A DNA stretch of 64,000 bases from positions 2,108,001 through 2,172,000 of the forward strand of contig JAQOTA010000060.1 in NCBI GenBank assembly GCA_029532415.1, written 5' to 3'. This stretch comes from Marasmius tenuissimus (lineage: Eukaryota > Basidiomycota > Agaricomycetes > Agaricales > Marasmiaceae). The notes under the pieces are model-generated. The model saw only the letters and a program-made list of their open reading frames with translations. It ran no database searches and had not been told where the DNA came from. Of this stretch, positions 44,903 through 56,672 are shown in pieces (position 1 is the stretch's first letter; each line of letters opens with the position of its first letter). A program made the position numbers and the translations under genes.

Positions 44903-45906
44903 ATGACAGCACACAATGCTGTTGAACCGAGCATACCTCAGGATATAGATCTAGCTGACCACCGGCACGACGAGGACGAGGAACGTGCATGGGAGCAGTC
45001 GGCTAAAAGCAAGGGGAAGCAGAGAGAGGAGTCTTCATCATCCCTTGAAGATCAAGACGATGCCGTAGAGTATCCGCCAGGCAACAGTGACGCCGCGGAA
45101 ACACGGAAAGTTGAAGAGGTATCGTCTGTGTTGTTCAATGGTCTGTTCTTTTTGCCTGATTTTCGAGGTATAGACCTTGCGTAGGTGGGAAGCTGCGGAG
45201 CGACTACGAAGAAAATCACTTCGGGAATCATACAATGGTTCAACAAGGACGTCCTCCATCGGATCGACAAATGGGTGGAGGGCCAGCTCGCTCTGGGGAG
45301 GCTCTCAGTCGCGACACCGTGCTCTAGGCGGAAATCACGCAGCGCTGCAGTCAACAGACTCGATAGACCAGCTGCCCATGGACAACATTCCGTCACCTGC
45401 ATTCTCTCCGAGGCCTTCACCTCCTCCCCCCGACTCTACCAATGAGAGCAGCTCAGAAAACCCTTTTGTCAATCCGCCAGAATCATTGTCTCCTTTCGCC
45501 GACGCGCACCAAGTTACTTCTGTCATGAGCCCAACAACACCACCGGAACCCGTCACTGTCGCTGGGGACGTTCCTGTACCGGAGCGACCAACACTCAAAG
45601 CCTCGGAATCATCGTTCACTCGTCCACCACCCCCTCAACCGCTGGGTCTCCCCCCACCACGGACACCACCCCCAATAGAAGAGCCACCTCAGCCAGTACC
45701 AGATCCCAGTATCCATCACACATCTTCACGCGCACACGTAGTGGAACCAGAGACACGATGGTGGCATGAATGGTTATGTGGCTGCGGCGAAGGACCTGAC
45801 CGCGGCGGCGATTACCAGGCGAGTTCTTGAGTCTACCTTTTCCGAACGTTTCTCAATTTCCCTCACGAATCCCAATCAGGCCGGCCGCACAAACCCAAAT
45901 GAATGA
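44903..45906 (+). CDS. Acidic, Pro-rich protein of unknown function ending AGRTNPNE
   Basis: No catalytic domain is visible. The start at 44903 gives an acidic N-terminus (DEDEERAWEQSAKSKGKQREESSSS). Intron 45124-45184 joins KVEEV to SWEAAERLRRKSLRES. The middle is Ser/Pro-rich, with PF motifs (NPFVNPPESLSPFADAHQ) and a proline run PPPPQPLGLPPPRTPPP. Near the end, EPETRWWHEWLCGCGEGPDRGGD is Trp/Cys-rich. Read straight on, the frame stops at 45828-45830. A GC-AG intron (45819-45879) would instead add AGRTNPNE and stop at 45906. I recall short AGRTNP-type endings in related basidiomycete proteins, so this splice is preferred but unproven. Confidence 0.6.
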
Positions 45907-46233
45907 TGTGTACATGAGAGGTGAAATGTAACCCTTCTGGACCACCCTAATCTGTTGGACTGTTACTATTAGTATTATTGTTGTTTATTACGATTTCACG
46001 ACCACGTTAATGTGTATGTAGACTTCTTGTCTGGCGGACGTCAACGGACCTCTTATATCTTGGTTGGTCGATTGTATTTAGAGCTTGAGGCTGCGTGCCA
46101 GGTTAAACAGACAGCCCAAACACGGGCAAAAGATCCGACGCGTAAATCCAGAGTCCCACGCTACACGCCTTTCGTCTTGCTTTCATTGTCACTCATCCCT
46201 CTGTCTGATCCCTCACTGCACTAATCCTCAGCC
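45907..46233. promoter_or_regulatory. Intergenic region upstream of MSH6
   Basis: It holds the 3' UTR of the Pro-rich gene and the MSH6 promoter. A short AT-rich run (about 45966-45995) may be part of a terminator or polyadenylation signal. No coding frame or repeat is supported. Confidence 0.35.
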
Positions 46234-49200
46234 ATGGCTTCAAAGTCAAAGTCTTCTGAGAATTTGAAGCAGAAGAGTCTCATGTCATTTTTTGGTAAAC
46301 CCGATGGGTCAAGTTCTGCAAAACCATCACGGAAAGCAACTTCAGATGAAACGAAAGACGCGTCAAAGACACAGAAGTCCCAGTCGACTGCCACTCCCAG
46401 GACACCGGCTTCACGTAAATCTGCAACAACCTCATCTGCTCCTGCTACTTCCTCTTCACCAAGCACTGCTGCTGGCAAGGTGATTGACCTCTCGTCATTG
46501 ACTGAACAATGTGTTGAATGTTCGTCAGGATACCCCTCCTACAAGTGATGCTATAGATGTCGATATGGCGTCTTCTCCGCCTCCTGGGAGTTCTGGAGTA
46601 CGCGTTAAAACCGTAAGGACGCGTCATGTATCCATCGTTCCTGCCCTTACTCGAAACCGTTTAGGGTACTGGAAAACGCAAAATCATCTTGGAAGACTCG
46701 GATTCGGACATTCAAGCGTCTGCTAGGTCCACCGGATCGCGAGGCTCCTCTCTTCCCGCAGATTCATCACCGCCAACGCGTTCAGGTGTGTGTGATATGG
46801 TGGGTATCTGCCAGTTGTCTGTCTGATCGTGAAGATTTTCCAGGCCGCAGTGCCAAAAGGGCCAAAATGTCGGTTCCTCCATCGGACGAGGAAGACGAAG
46901 AGGATACTCAAAGTGTGCGGTCGCTTAACCAACGCCTGACGCGGTTCAAGAAGTCTCCCGTTAAACGAGGCGCGTAGGTTTCATTCGGCATGCATTCAGG
47001 TCGTGCTAATCTTTGTGCCCAGGCCGTGCATCCTCCAGAGCGTCGACCGATGATGACGACTTCATTGCAAACTCGGACTCCGAGTCGGATGCAAAATCCT
47101 TCAAATCTTCTTCTCGTGCCTCTTCCAGAAATTCAGTTGTATCCAGTGACGATGAAGAGGAAGAGTCGTCGACCAGGAAGAAATCCCAACCGAAGCCAAA
47201 GAAGGCAGTCAGACCATCGGCCACTCCGGTGGGGGGCTCCTCCTCTTTCTTGACGGCGGCCGAACGGCGCGAGCAAGACAAGAAGAACGAGAAGAAATCA
47301 GCCGAATCACCTTACTCATTCTTGCTCGACGTGAAAGATGTCAGGGTTCAATCGTGCTGTGCTTCTAACTCGTGGCTAATTCCTTCAACAGAAAGATGGA
47401 AGGCGACCAGGAGACCCGAAATACGACCCGCGCACTTTGTATGTGCCTCCGAAGGTGTGGAAGGAGTTTACGCCTTTCGAGAAACAGGTACGTGCTCCAG
47501 GTTGTGAGATCATTCCCGGTACTGATCCCAGTTGCCCTAGTTCTGGGAAATCAAACAAAACCATTACGATACCGTGAGTACTCGCCCTTGCACGTCGCAA
47601 GCCCTTTCTAACGTCTTGTCCGCAGGTCTTGTTCTTCCAGAAAGGGTGAGTCTGGACATCCGGAGTAAAAACTCTGAAATCTCATCAATGCGCCATTGCC
47701 ACCAGGAAATTTTTTGAAGTCAGTTCGGAGTTTCCTGGCGCGTTCTGGAATTCAGTGTTAACCGTGGTTGTCAGCTGTACGAAGACGATGCAAGGATTGG
47801 GCATCGCGAATTCGATTTGAAGCTTACGGAGCGTGTTAAGATGTGTATGGTGGGTGTGCCGGAGATGTCTTTCAACTTCTGGGCTGCGTGAGTGGGCGCG
47901 TTCTTCTCGTTTTCGCGATGCATCTGATCTCATGTGTTCGCAGCAAATTTCTTGGGAAGGGTGAGGATTCCGTGATTATACGGACAATATTGCTCTAACG
48001 AGGACACAGGGTACAAGGTAGGGCGAGTTGATCAAGCAGAGACAGCCCTGGGAGCGGAGATGCGTGTGGCTAGTGACAAGAAGAGCGGGAAAGCGAAAGC
48101 AACGGAGAAAGATAAGATTGTCCGACGGTTCGTCAATCTTCCGGATATCCCGTAGACGTCTACTAACTTCAAGGCTTCCAGCGAACTGCACAAAGTCTAC
48201 ACAAATGGAACACTAGTTGACGGAGAGATGATAACAGATGACGAAGCCGGGCATTGCATCTCCGTTCGTGAAATAGAGTCAGAAGATGGATCGTCGAATG
48301 TCTTCGGTGTTTGCGTGTTGGATTGTTCAACGTCGCAATTCGACCTCAGCGTCTTCCAAGACGATATTTGTCGTACCAAGCTGGAGACCTTGATGCGACA
48401 GGTTCGACCGAAGGAACTCTTGTTCAGCAAGGTGAGATTTTACATTTTGTTGTCGATGTCGGTATTGAAGGACTCTCAAGGGTAACTTGACCGTTTCCAC
48501 GACCCGCCTCTTGAAATTGATCCTGCCCGCTGCTTGTCAATGGACGGGACTCCGCGAGGTGGAGGGCTTGGACTACGAGGCTACATTGGAAGAGCTGCGG
48601 AACCGTTATCCGAGGAATGAGGAAGAGATGGAAGATGATACTGCTATCCTGCCCACCAGTGTCCCTCAACCAATCCGAGATATAGCGGATTCAAAGTGTG
48701 CTATCGAAGCCTTAGGGTCCATGATATGGTGAGCATATTACACGTCCTTAAATGTGGACCGTAGTGACTGATGAGAACAGGTATCTACAACAGCTCAACA
48801 TCGACAAGGACATCCTCACAATGAAGAATTTCAATATATATGACCCAATGAAGAAAGGGGAGGGCCTAGTCCTTGATGGACAGACGCTAGCTCATATTGA
48901 GGTATGCTTTCCACCAACAGTGCTATCGTTGAATTGATCTGATTATTTCTCAGGTTCTACTCAACAACGAGGGAACGGAGGATGGATCGCTGCTGAAGTT
49001 GCTCAGCCGATGCAGTACACCTTTTGGAAAGCGACTCTTCCGCATATGGTTGTGTATGCCGCTGCGTAACGCTACAGATATCAATGCGCGGTCCGTGATT
49101 GGTATATCTTTCTTCTGTGAGCCCATCTGACGCCGATCCAGACTCGATGCTGTGGAAGATCTCATGAATCACCCGACGTTCGAAAGCGCGTTCATGGCGA

Positions 49201-51599
49201 TCGCAAAAGGCTTGCCTGACCTGGAACGCGTGGTGTCCCGTGTACACGCAAAGAACTGCAAAGTCAAGGACTTCCTCAACGTTCTATCTGTAAGGAAGCT
49301 TCCAAAACTCTTCGCTGGGCTTACTCTTTACTCTTACCGATCTGTAGGCATTTGAGAAGCTCAGCAAAGGTCTCGGAAGCCTGGCGGACGAGTCTGAATC
49401 TTTCAACTCCAAAACTATCCTGGGCCTTCTGCGAAGTGCTCCGGATTTGTCACCTAATATCAAGAACATTCAGTCAATGTATGAGAAGCCCACCTCTGAT
49501 AAAGGTCAGCTATTTCCATGTTGCCGTGCCTTTTATATTCATTTCTAGTTCCAGATCTCAACGAGTTGACACCGCGAGAAGGGAAAGACGACCAATACGA
49601 TCTCGTGATGGACGAGATCAATCAGCTTGAGCGGTCACTCAACAAGGAGCTCAAACGGATAGAGAAGTCTCTTGGGTAGCCCTTCACGCTGATAACCCCA
49701 TTATTCACTTCTAACGCGCTTTTCTAGATGCTCGCTGGACTGGTGGCATAGTGCGGTGGGAAGTAAGGTTAGAGTCATTTTGCGAGTTCAAGAGATTCCC
49801 GTGCTGATTATCTTGCAGGAAATTTACCTGGTCGAAACGTCTGCCAACCAAAAGCAGATACCTAAAGAGTGGACCAAAAACAGTGGAACGAAGGTAGGAA
49901 TGTATCTTCCGCTTTCACCAATTTCCGACTTTAATGTTCGTATTCAAGGCGAAGACTCGCTGGATAGTCCCTTCTTTACAGAAGGACATTAGGTCCCTCA
50001 AAGAAGCGCGAGAGAGAAGGAGCGCGGCTATCAAGACGTTCAAATATCGCCTCTACGATGAGTTTGATGCCGATCGAGCAGTTTGGTTGCGGACCGTCCG
50101 AGTCTTCTCTGAATTGGATTGTCTTTTGAGTTTGGCCAAGTCTTCGATAGCTATTGGCGAGCCCTCCTGCCGGCCGGTTTTCGCTGAAGGGGATGTCGCC
50201 TTCGTCGAGTTCAAGAACTTGCGACATCCGAACATTGCATCGCTGAAGGACTTCATTCCCAACACAGTACATCTCGGCGGCAAGGTTGGGCGAATTGCCT
50301 TGCTTACTGGTGAGTGGCCTCTGTTGTAATTATCGTGTTGTGTGTTTATCATTCGCTCATAGGTCCCAATATGGCGTGAGTGAATATATTCATGAGCAGC
50401 ATACAGTGTCTAAAGGTCATCTCTATCCAGTGGAAAGTCGACGGTGAGTTATCCTGCGTTTGACCTATCAACTAGCTGATCGAGCTTCATGGCCAGGTTA
50501 TGAGGATGACCGCAACCGGCGTTGTAAGTGTTCCTGTGATAGCTCAAGGTTCAATCTTTCAAGTTGCAAACATAGATAATGGCACAATTAGGGATGTTTG
50601 TACCCGCGGAAGAAGCCAGGTGAGCGTTTTCCAGAAGGTAGCCGAATATCCTATGCTGATACCTCGCCACTTCAGACTATGTCCCGTGGATTCCATCTTG
50701 ACGCGAATGGGGGCCTATGACAACATGTTCTCTAACTCGAGTACTTTCAAAGTGGAATTGGATGAATGGTCAGTAGATCATCTCCCGGGACGTATCGTAC
50801 CCATGAAACGAACCTTTACAGTTGCAAGATCCTCCGTGACGCGACGACAAAGTCGCTTGTAATACTCGACGGTACGTTGGTCACTAGCCAGAATTGCGTA
50901 CACCCACTGACATCTCGCGCAGAACTTGGTCGCGGAACCTCTACATATGTGAGTACGGATTTGCCAACCTTTGTATTGACTCGCTGACCCGGTCAACCAC
51001 TAGGACGGGATGGCGATTGCAGGCGTGAGCGAAAACTGCTGTATTCAATGCCATGTCTGACCTGGCTCGTTTTCAGGCTGTTTTACATCAACTCGCGACG
51101 TTCACTTTGCCTCTTGCATTCTTTGCTACACATTACGGATCTCTAACTGACGATTTTGCCTATCATCCGAACATTCGCAATATGCATATGGCCACTTCTG
51201 TGGATGATGAAAGAAGAGAGGTATGTGCACCGGAACTGCCTGTCCATGCTGACCTGTTGATGCCCTACTCTATAGATTGTTTTCCTCTACAAGCTTGTGG
51301 AGGGAATTGCCACGTCCTCCTTTGGTACTCATGTTGCCAACCTAGCAGGAGTACCTCTCGACGTTGTTGACCGTGCACAAGTGGTCTCTGAGACGTTTGC
51401 TGCCCAGTTTCGTGAGAAGCAGAAAGCAAAGAAACAGGCCGACGCTCGTTCGAAACTACCGTTGGTTGCCCAAGCGGATTTCACATACCTTGTCAGTCTT
51501 GCGATCGGGAAAGCGCAGCTTCCTGCTGATTGTACCAGACAACGGCATATTCTGAACATGGTGAAAGATCTTGCTGCCATACATTTGCGTACCAAGTAG
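46234..51599 (+). CDS. MSH6: DNA mismatch repair protein MSH6
   Basis: MSH6 pairs with MSH2 (MutS-alpha) to recognise base mismatches and small loops. The N-terminus holds a PCNA-binding PIP box, QKSLMSFF, within 20 residues. A Ser/acidic linker follows. The mismatch-binding domain has KGKFFELYEDDARIG, with the Phe-x-Glu pair, on a 13-nt exon (47706-47718). Connector, lever and clamp domains follow (LLNNEGTEDGSLLKLLSRC ... FGKRLFRIWLCMPLRN). In the ATPase, Walker A is GPNMAGKST (split by two introns near 50370-50440). The signature TRMGAYDNMFSNSSTF, Walker B LVILDELGRGTSTYDG and FATHYGSL are all intact. The gene ends at 51599. More than twenty introns of about 50-75 nt interrupt it, and many exons are under 60 nt. 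About 1,200 residues. The gene sits at the edge of a transposon-filled region. Confidence 0.96.
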
Positions 51600-51693
51600 T
51601 ACTATTTAGAAGATATGGCCCAGTTTCTGGCGTCCTTATTGGACAACTATTAAATACAACTCGATACTGATTGTGGTGAATGGCCACGCGAAA

Positions 51694-52067
51694 TACTGTA
51701 CCGAACTTAAGACAGCCAACCGGTAATGGGTAATGGTCCCCAAAAAAGTTGCTAGTTGTAGGGGCTGTAATGGTGTAATGGACATCGAGTTGCTAGAAAG
51801 ATACCATTACATTTTCAGAAAAACTTACCCTCGCGGCTGACCAGCCCAAATAAAATCTTTGATTACCTTTACAACTCAGTAGTATACAGATACTACAATA
51901 TTCACACAAGACTTAGTGTGATACCTGAGCCAACAGCAAACATTTTGCGGCGGTGGTTGCTAATTTCCGCCCTGTAATGGGTAATGGTCTGCCCAGTTGC
52001 TATGAATTCCCGGTCAGGGGGTGTAATGGTCCACTCCCCGGTTGGCTGTCTGAAGTTCGGTACAGTA
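51694..52067. mobile_element. 374-bp MITE with TA-flanked inverted repeats
   Basis: The ends (tactgtaccgaacttaagac... at 51694-51723; its inverse at 52038-52067) are 30-bp inverted repeats with one mismatch. If the outer TA is the duplicated target, the repeats start CTGTACCGAAC, as in Tc1/mariner-like elements. Inside, GTAATGG-type words repeat several times near both ends (51721-51780 and 51975-52030), a subterminal repeat pattern. No transposase is present. It lies about 95 bp after the MSH6 stop codon. Confidence 0.75.
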
Positions 52068-52942
52068 GTTGTAAATAGACAATTTGCAATGTGGGAAAAG
52101 CATTGCGTGGGCTAGGCTGTGAGTGTATAAGACCAGACGAACTTGCCATTAGCCCAAAGTCCATGATAAGATGTGAGGCACGAGTGTCTTATCTCACGAT
52201 GAGGAAGCAGCAGTAGATTAGGCTCAAACCCAGCGGCAGTGATGCATGTTGTGGGGCCCCTACCCCTTCACCAGCACAGCAGCTTTTGAATGATTGTCTT
52301 CAAAACTCTGACAGAGCAACCTGGCTCGAGTCTAATGGTAGATGAGTGCCCGTGCTTGTTTAGTCCCAGGTGTCTAAACAACGCTAGCCTCTAGGTCTTT
52401 TAGTATATTCTAGTATTATTATATTATAGTCATCGCCAACTTACCTCACATAGCATGGCCTGCTACTGAACTGACTGCATAGGTGTGATAATCAGATTGT
52501 GCTGAGGAGTGGAGATCGAACAGATGCTTAAGGAGCAGAGATAGCTGCAGCAGAAGAAAATGAGAGAATAGAGTTGATAGTGCTGAGGCTGTAGCTACTC
52601 ATATAGAAACTTATATAGAGGATATGATATGAAATATATAGACAGAAACACACATGGGAATGACAGAAACTAGTAAGAGAGTGAGCTGTGTAACATATAG
52701 GACCACCAGAACAAGTGTTGCTAGATTCTGGCTGCTCATGAACACCCAAATCACTTGTGAGCAGTCATGAGCACTGTGAAGGGCCTCAGGGCTGCTCACA
52801 AGTGAATATGGGACACCTCTTTTCTCATGAGTGCTCGTGTGCACTGCAAGCCTGACAGTGTTCATGAGCAAACCAGTATTCATGAGGTATCTTGAGCTTG
52901 GCTCTCATTACTTTTGCATATGAGCTGACTCAAGGGTAGGGA
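52068..52942. other. Unassigned AT-rich intergenic DNA with an inverted-repeat cluster
   Basis: No gene is supported here. An AT-rich run lies near 52400-52435. At 52733-52870 there are nested inverted repeats: an outer 13-bp pair, TGCTCATGAACAC (52733-52745) with its inverse at 52858-52870, and an inner 14-bp pair TCACTTGTGAGCAG (52751-52764) with its inverse at 52792-52805. Together they could fold into a branched hairpin, or be a tiny transposon remnant. Confidence 0.5.
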
Positions 52943-53234
52943 TGTTGTAAAAGTAGATAGCTCGGTTGACGTGGACTTCAACTAAGTATATTCAGTATGT
53001 ACCTGTAAAAGTAGATAGCTAGACGGCAAGTAAGTAAAAGTAAATGAATAGAACAAAGGTTAGGCTCACCTCAGTTGATGTGGACTTCAACTGAGGTGTG
53101 CCTTTGTGAAACAGGGAGATTTGTTGTATGTTGTGGGAAAGAAAACAAGCCACCTGATACAGTTGGGTCATGTGATAAACTGAAAGCAGTAACTAAGAAT
53201 GTCTGTGGCTTGGACTTGTGAAGTAGCTTCAACA
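52943..53234 (-). repeat. Putative LTR of the minus-strand copia element
   Basis: On the minus strand the element reads TGTTGAAGC ... TTTACAACA, with TGTTG/CAACA ends, 292 bp. It directly follows a polypurine tract (11 G after GTAG on the minus strand, 53235-53248) and the pol stop codon at 53245-53247, the normal order for a 3' LTR. A GTTGAAGTCCAC-type word is repeated inside. The outer target duplication was not identified. Confidence 0.65.
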
Positions 53235-53635
53235 CCCCCCCCCCCTACTTTGTGGCATTTAAGCCTAAGAAGGAAACAAATTTGTGATGCTGGGGACTGG
53301 ACAACGACTTCATGAATAAGTCCCCCGCGTTCTCCCCTGTGTCAATGTCTACAACTTCCACTCTACCCCTCGCCACCTTCTCCTGAATGTGGTGGTGCCT
53401 CATGTCAATGTGCTTGACAAGCCCATGATGCTTCGAGTTTTCAGTCAGGCTTTGTGATCCCTTGTTGTCGCTGTACATCTGTATGGGGCCTTTGACTGGT
53501 AATCCAACTTCGCTCAGCCATGAAGCCATCCAAACAGCCTGCTGACTAGCTCTTGCGAGTGCTATGTACTCTGCCTCCACAGTCGATGGAGCCACTGACG
53601 CCTGTCGCTTTGATCCCCAAGCTACCAGTGCCCCA

Positions 53636-54142
53636 TGTTGAACGTGATGGATATCATGTGATACATTGTTGACGTGTTGTTTACGCGTTACACACTATTT
53701 ATAGAGCTACGTCTCTATGAACACTTGCGCTCTCATGCAAGAAGTATCTACGTAGCTATTGCTTCACATATGACACTGTAGATACCTGCTACATATGTAG
53801 TTGCATCAGGTATGATGCTCATAGTTTTTAGTGCAGGGCACAACAGACTTTAGTAGCTAAGCAGGCCAATAGGACTGCAGACACACTCATTAGTATTATG
53901 ACTATACAGCTAAATACCTACTTCTAGTAGTAGTTTCATACAATGGTAATGACTCTTACATGTGCTGAAACTTGTGTATAAAAGCTGGTATTCCAAGGCC
54001 TTAAGCCTTAGGACAATCTACTTGATTATCACCTCTCAAGCATCTCAAAGCACTCTAACTACTAGCTCTACAAGCTATCTAACCCAAGGTGAGGTTTAGG
54101 ACATTATAACCCACTGTGCAGTTTGACTATGCTGGCTCATCA
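53636..54142. mobile_element. Solo LTR (507 bp) inserted in the copia RNase H, TSD CCCCA
   Basis: The insert begins TGTTGAAC and ends CATCA, and is flanked by the 5-bp direct repeat CCCCA (53631-53635 and 54143-54147). Removing it and one repeat re-joins the copia frame (FFMAGA to LVAWGSKRQ). A TATA-like box (tgtataaaag, about 53971-53980) fits an LTR promoter, read on the plus strand. No internal retroelement genes are present, so it is a solo LTR left by recombination between the two LTRs of a younger element. Confidence 0.85.
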
Positions 54143-54567
54143 CCCCAGCCATAAAGAATACATGGCCTGAAGTAGACCTTCGAGTAACCCTGCATCCACC
54201 CCAGTCAGCATCAACATATCTGACAGGCTTCACCACCCCCCCCTTGTCAATATGTGATGCTAAAACCCAGAGTTCCCTGGATGTATAGCACAACATGCAC
54301 AAGTGCCCCCCAATGAGCAGGACCCAGATTGTTCTGGAACCTTGCCAACAGGTTCACTGCAAACAACAGGTCAGGCCTTGTGCATATCTGACCCCACTGA
54401 ATCAATCCCAGTAGCTCTTGGTATGGTTTATCCGCCATGAATCACCAATCCTTCTCAGGCAGTGGGTTCGGAGCATCAACAAGAGCAATATTAGAGGGTA
54501 GTGGTGTTGACTGTGGTGTTTTATCTGATAGGCCAAAGTGTTCAAGCATCTGCTCGAGGTATGCACA

Positions 54568-55281
54568 TGTTATATCCATGCCGGTAACGGCATCCAAAGG
54601 CTTCCTTTCACCTTCCGGAGGTTCTGAGCCTCAGAATGTACTTTGTGTTTCTCTTTCCTTCACAATCCATTGCAGAACATGTTGTCGGATTCCAAAGATG
54701 TGTCCCCGGTACTTAGAGATTGGAGATACATATACACTGTTCATTTCCAAGTAGTCTGTAGGCTCTGCATTCTGACATTCTGCTTTCTATTTAGTTATGA
54801 CTCATCCTGTACATTCCATTCTTACGTTTCATTTCCGATTCATATCCAACTCCAGTACTTTGCCCTCTGTATCGATTTCTGTACTCTACATACATTTCCT
54901 CCTGCTCTTGACTCACCTCCAGTACTATGATCGCCGAAACCCCTTTGGAGGTCCCGGAGATTGATACATATATAAGCTAGATACTTCACAACTTGTATTC
55001 CTCAGAATCAAAATCAACTTGGTTTCTGTTTTATCTCATTTGTCTCATTGCATCTCTTTATCTCTATCTCTTCTATCTCTTTATCTTCCTTTCCCTTCCG
55101 GTCAAGGACAACTCAACTCAACGGTGTCGTTGGCGAAATCTTTGACTATTGTCCAACCATCCAATCAGCCTTCCAGTCATTGGAACCTCTCCCAACTCTG
55201 ACCAGTCCATTCTGACACACCAGCTTCCATCTCTTCTGCTTGGAATTCCGTCTGGGCTGTCATATCAGCACAATTCTAACA
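54568..55281. mobile_element. LTR-like insert (714 bp) in the copia reverse transcriptase
   Basis: The insert has TGTTA ... TAACA ends and splits the copia RT between SLSQHA and YLEQMLEHF. The flanking 5 bp read GCACA and GCATG, which would be a target duplication with two mismatches. A TATA-like run (acatatataagc, about 54967-54978) and pyrimidine-rich sequence fit an LTR. It contains no supportable genes. It is of another family from the 507-bp and 258-bp LTRs. Confidence 0.6.
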
Positions 55282-56672
55282 GCATGTTGTGATAGCGAGA
55301 CACTCCCATCATCACCTGTCTCAATAGCAACCCCCAGGAGAACAATTCTGTCTACCTCGCTGGTCTCCCACCTCTCACCCAATTCTTTCTTTGTGCCAAT
55401 ACTTCCGTCAGTTGTCAAGGATCCACCAAACACATCATCTGTATATGTGTTTGTGATGGTGTACTCAGACCCACTCCGGGAACCCTGACACAATGGTCTG
55501 CCCACAACTGATAGTACCCAAGCTCCTCATACGTTTTTGAGAGTGTTTTGTACCAGTTGTGTGCACCTTGTTTCGTGCTGTAGAGTGTCTTCTTCAGCCT
55601 GCAAACAAGGTGTTCCTGTCCTGGTGCTGCAAAGCCATAAGGCTGCTTCATGTATAAACCTTGTGCTCGATTGGGCTATTGAGGTATGCTCCCTTGAAAT
55701 TGAGTTGGAAGACATGTAAACCAAGGTTAACAGCCAGAGCTATTGTCATGCATGCAGACTCCATTTGAACCACGGCGCCATACATCTTGTCATAGTCCAC
55801 TCCATACACCTGGGTATAACCCTGAGCCACCCAACGTGCTTTGCATTTCACAATCTCTCCCTTCGAATTCCACTTGATGGCATATACCCAGCACCCTCCA
55901 ATTGGCTTAGTTCCTGGCGGTAATTCCACCAGTTCCTAACACTCTTTGTCAATCAACATCTAATACTCTGTTTTCATCAGCGGCACCCAGAGTTTGGGAC
56001 TCTTCATAGCGTTGGAATAGTTTCAAGGGATCCAGTGTATACTGTCTTTCACTGCGAAGGCCCAAGGTGAAGGTATGATCAGTGCATGAGCACGCTCTGG
56101 ATCACTTGCTGGCTGTTGAGGTGTCCTCATTTCAGTTGCCCAATCCAATCAGTTGCTTCTTGCAGTCACTTCTTGTTGATCGGATTCTTGCATCCAGCTG
56201 GCAGATTCAGTCCGAGCATTGAGGGGGTGGCTGAGGATCAGTTTCAGGTATCACTGGGGCGTTGTGAGTGACTGGTGGTTTTTCAACATCTGGTGTTGGA
56301 GGGAGTTGTGTGGCATTATTGGCACTGGGTCGATTGATATCAAATTGCGGGCTCTGTGGAATTTGAGGGGCTTCTGAATTAGGCTTGATATTGACAACTT
56401 GGTCATTCCTGCTACCCACATGTGAAGGTTTGACTGGAAGGGTTCTGTGCAGCAGTCCTTCCTTGACTCTCATGTCACTTGGTTCCATGATTGTCCTCGT
56501 CTTTGGTATCCAGAGTCAGTACCCCCTACAGCCAGAATAACCCAGAAACTTCCCTTTGTTACAAATCTACCCACAATTCTTCACTTTGCCAGTCCCTTGG
56601 TCAACATCCCTTTGTTTCCACTTCTTTTCACACAGATACATGTCCCAGCATCACTGTATGATCCCCATTTCA

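Larger units (their letters stand above)
53245..56600 (-). pseudogene. Degenerate Ty1/copia pol (integrase end, RT, RNase H)
   Basis: Pieces of one copia polyprotein follow in order on the minus strand. They are: an integrase C-terminal stretch with GKFLGYSGCRGY (about 56500-56580), a Pro-rich linker (56207-56488), reverse transcriptase (55929-55260, with NSKGEIVKCKARWVAQGYTQ, NFKGAYLN and YTDDVFGG) and the RT connection plus RNase H (54610-54140, 53635-53245, with APSTVEAEYIALARASQQAVW and KHIDMRHHHIQEKV). The frame is broken by shifts near 55650 and 55487, and by two LTR-type insertions (53636-54142 and 54568-55281). Gag, protease and most of integrase are missing, cut at the LTR that starts at 56673. 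Confidence 0.85.

Noticed and set aside
1..51600. A secondary-metabolite or defence gene cluster
   Set aside because: The genes belong to unrelated housekeeping processes, and no synthase, transporter set or cluster regulator is present.
51721..52035. GTAATGG-type words as a microsatellite
   Set aside because: They lie just inside both ends of an inverted-repeat element and are explained as MITE subterminal repeats.
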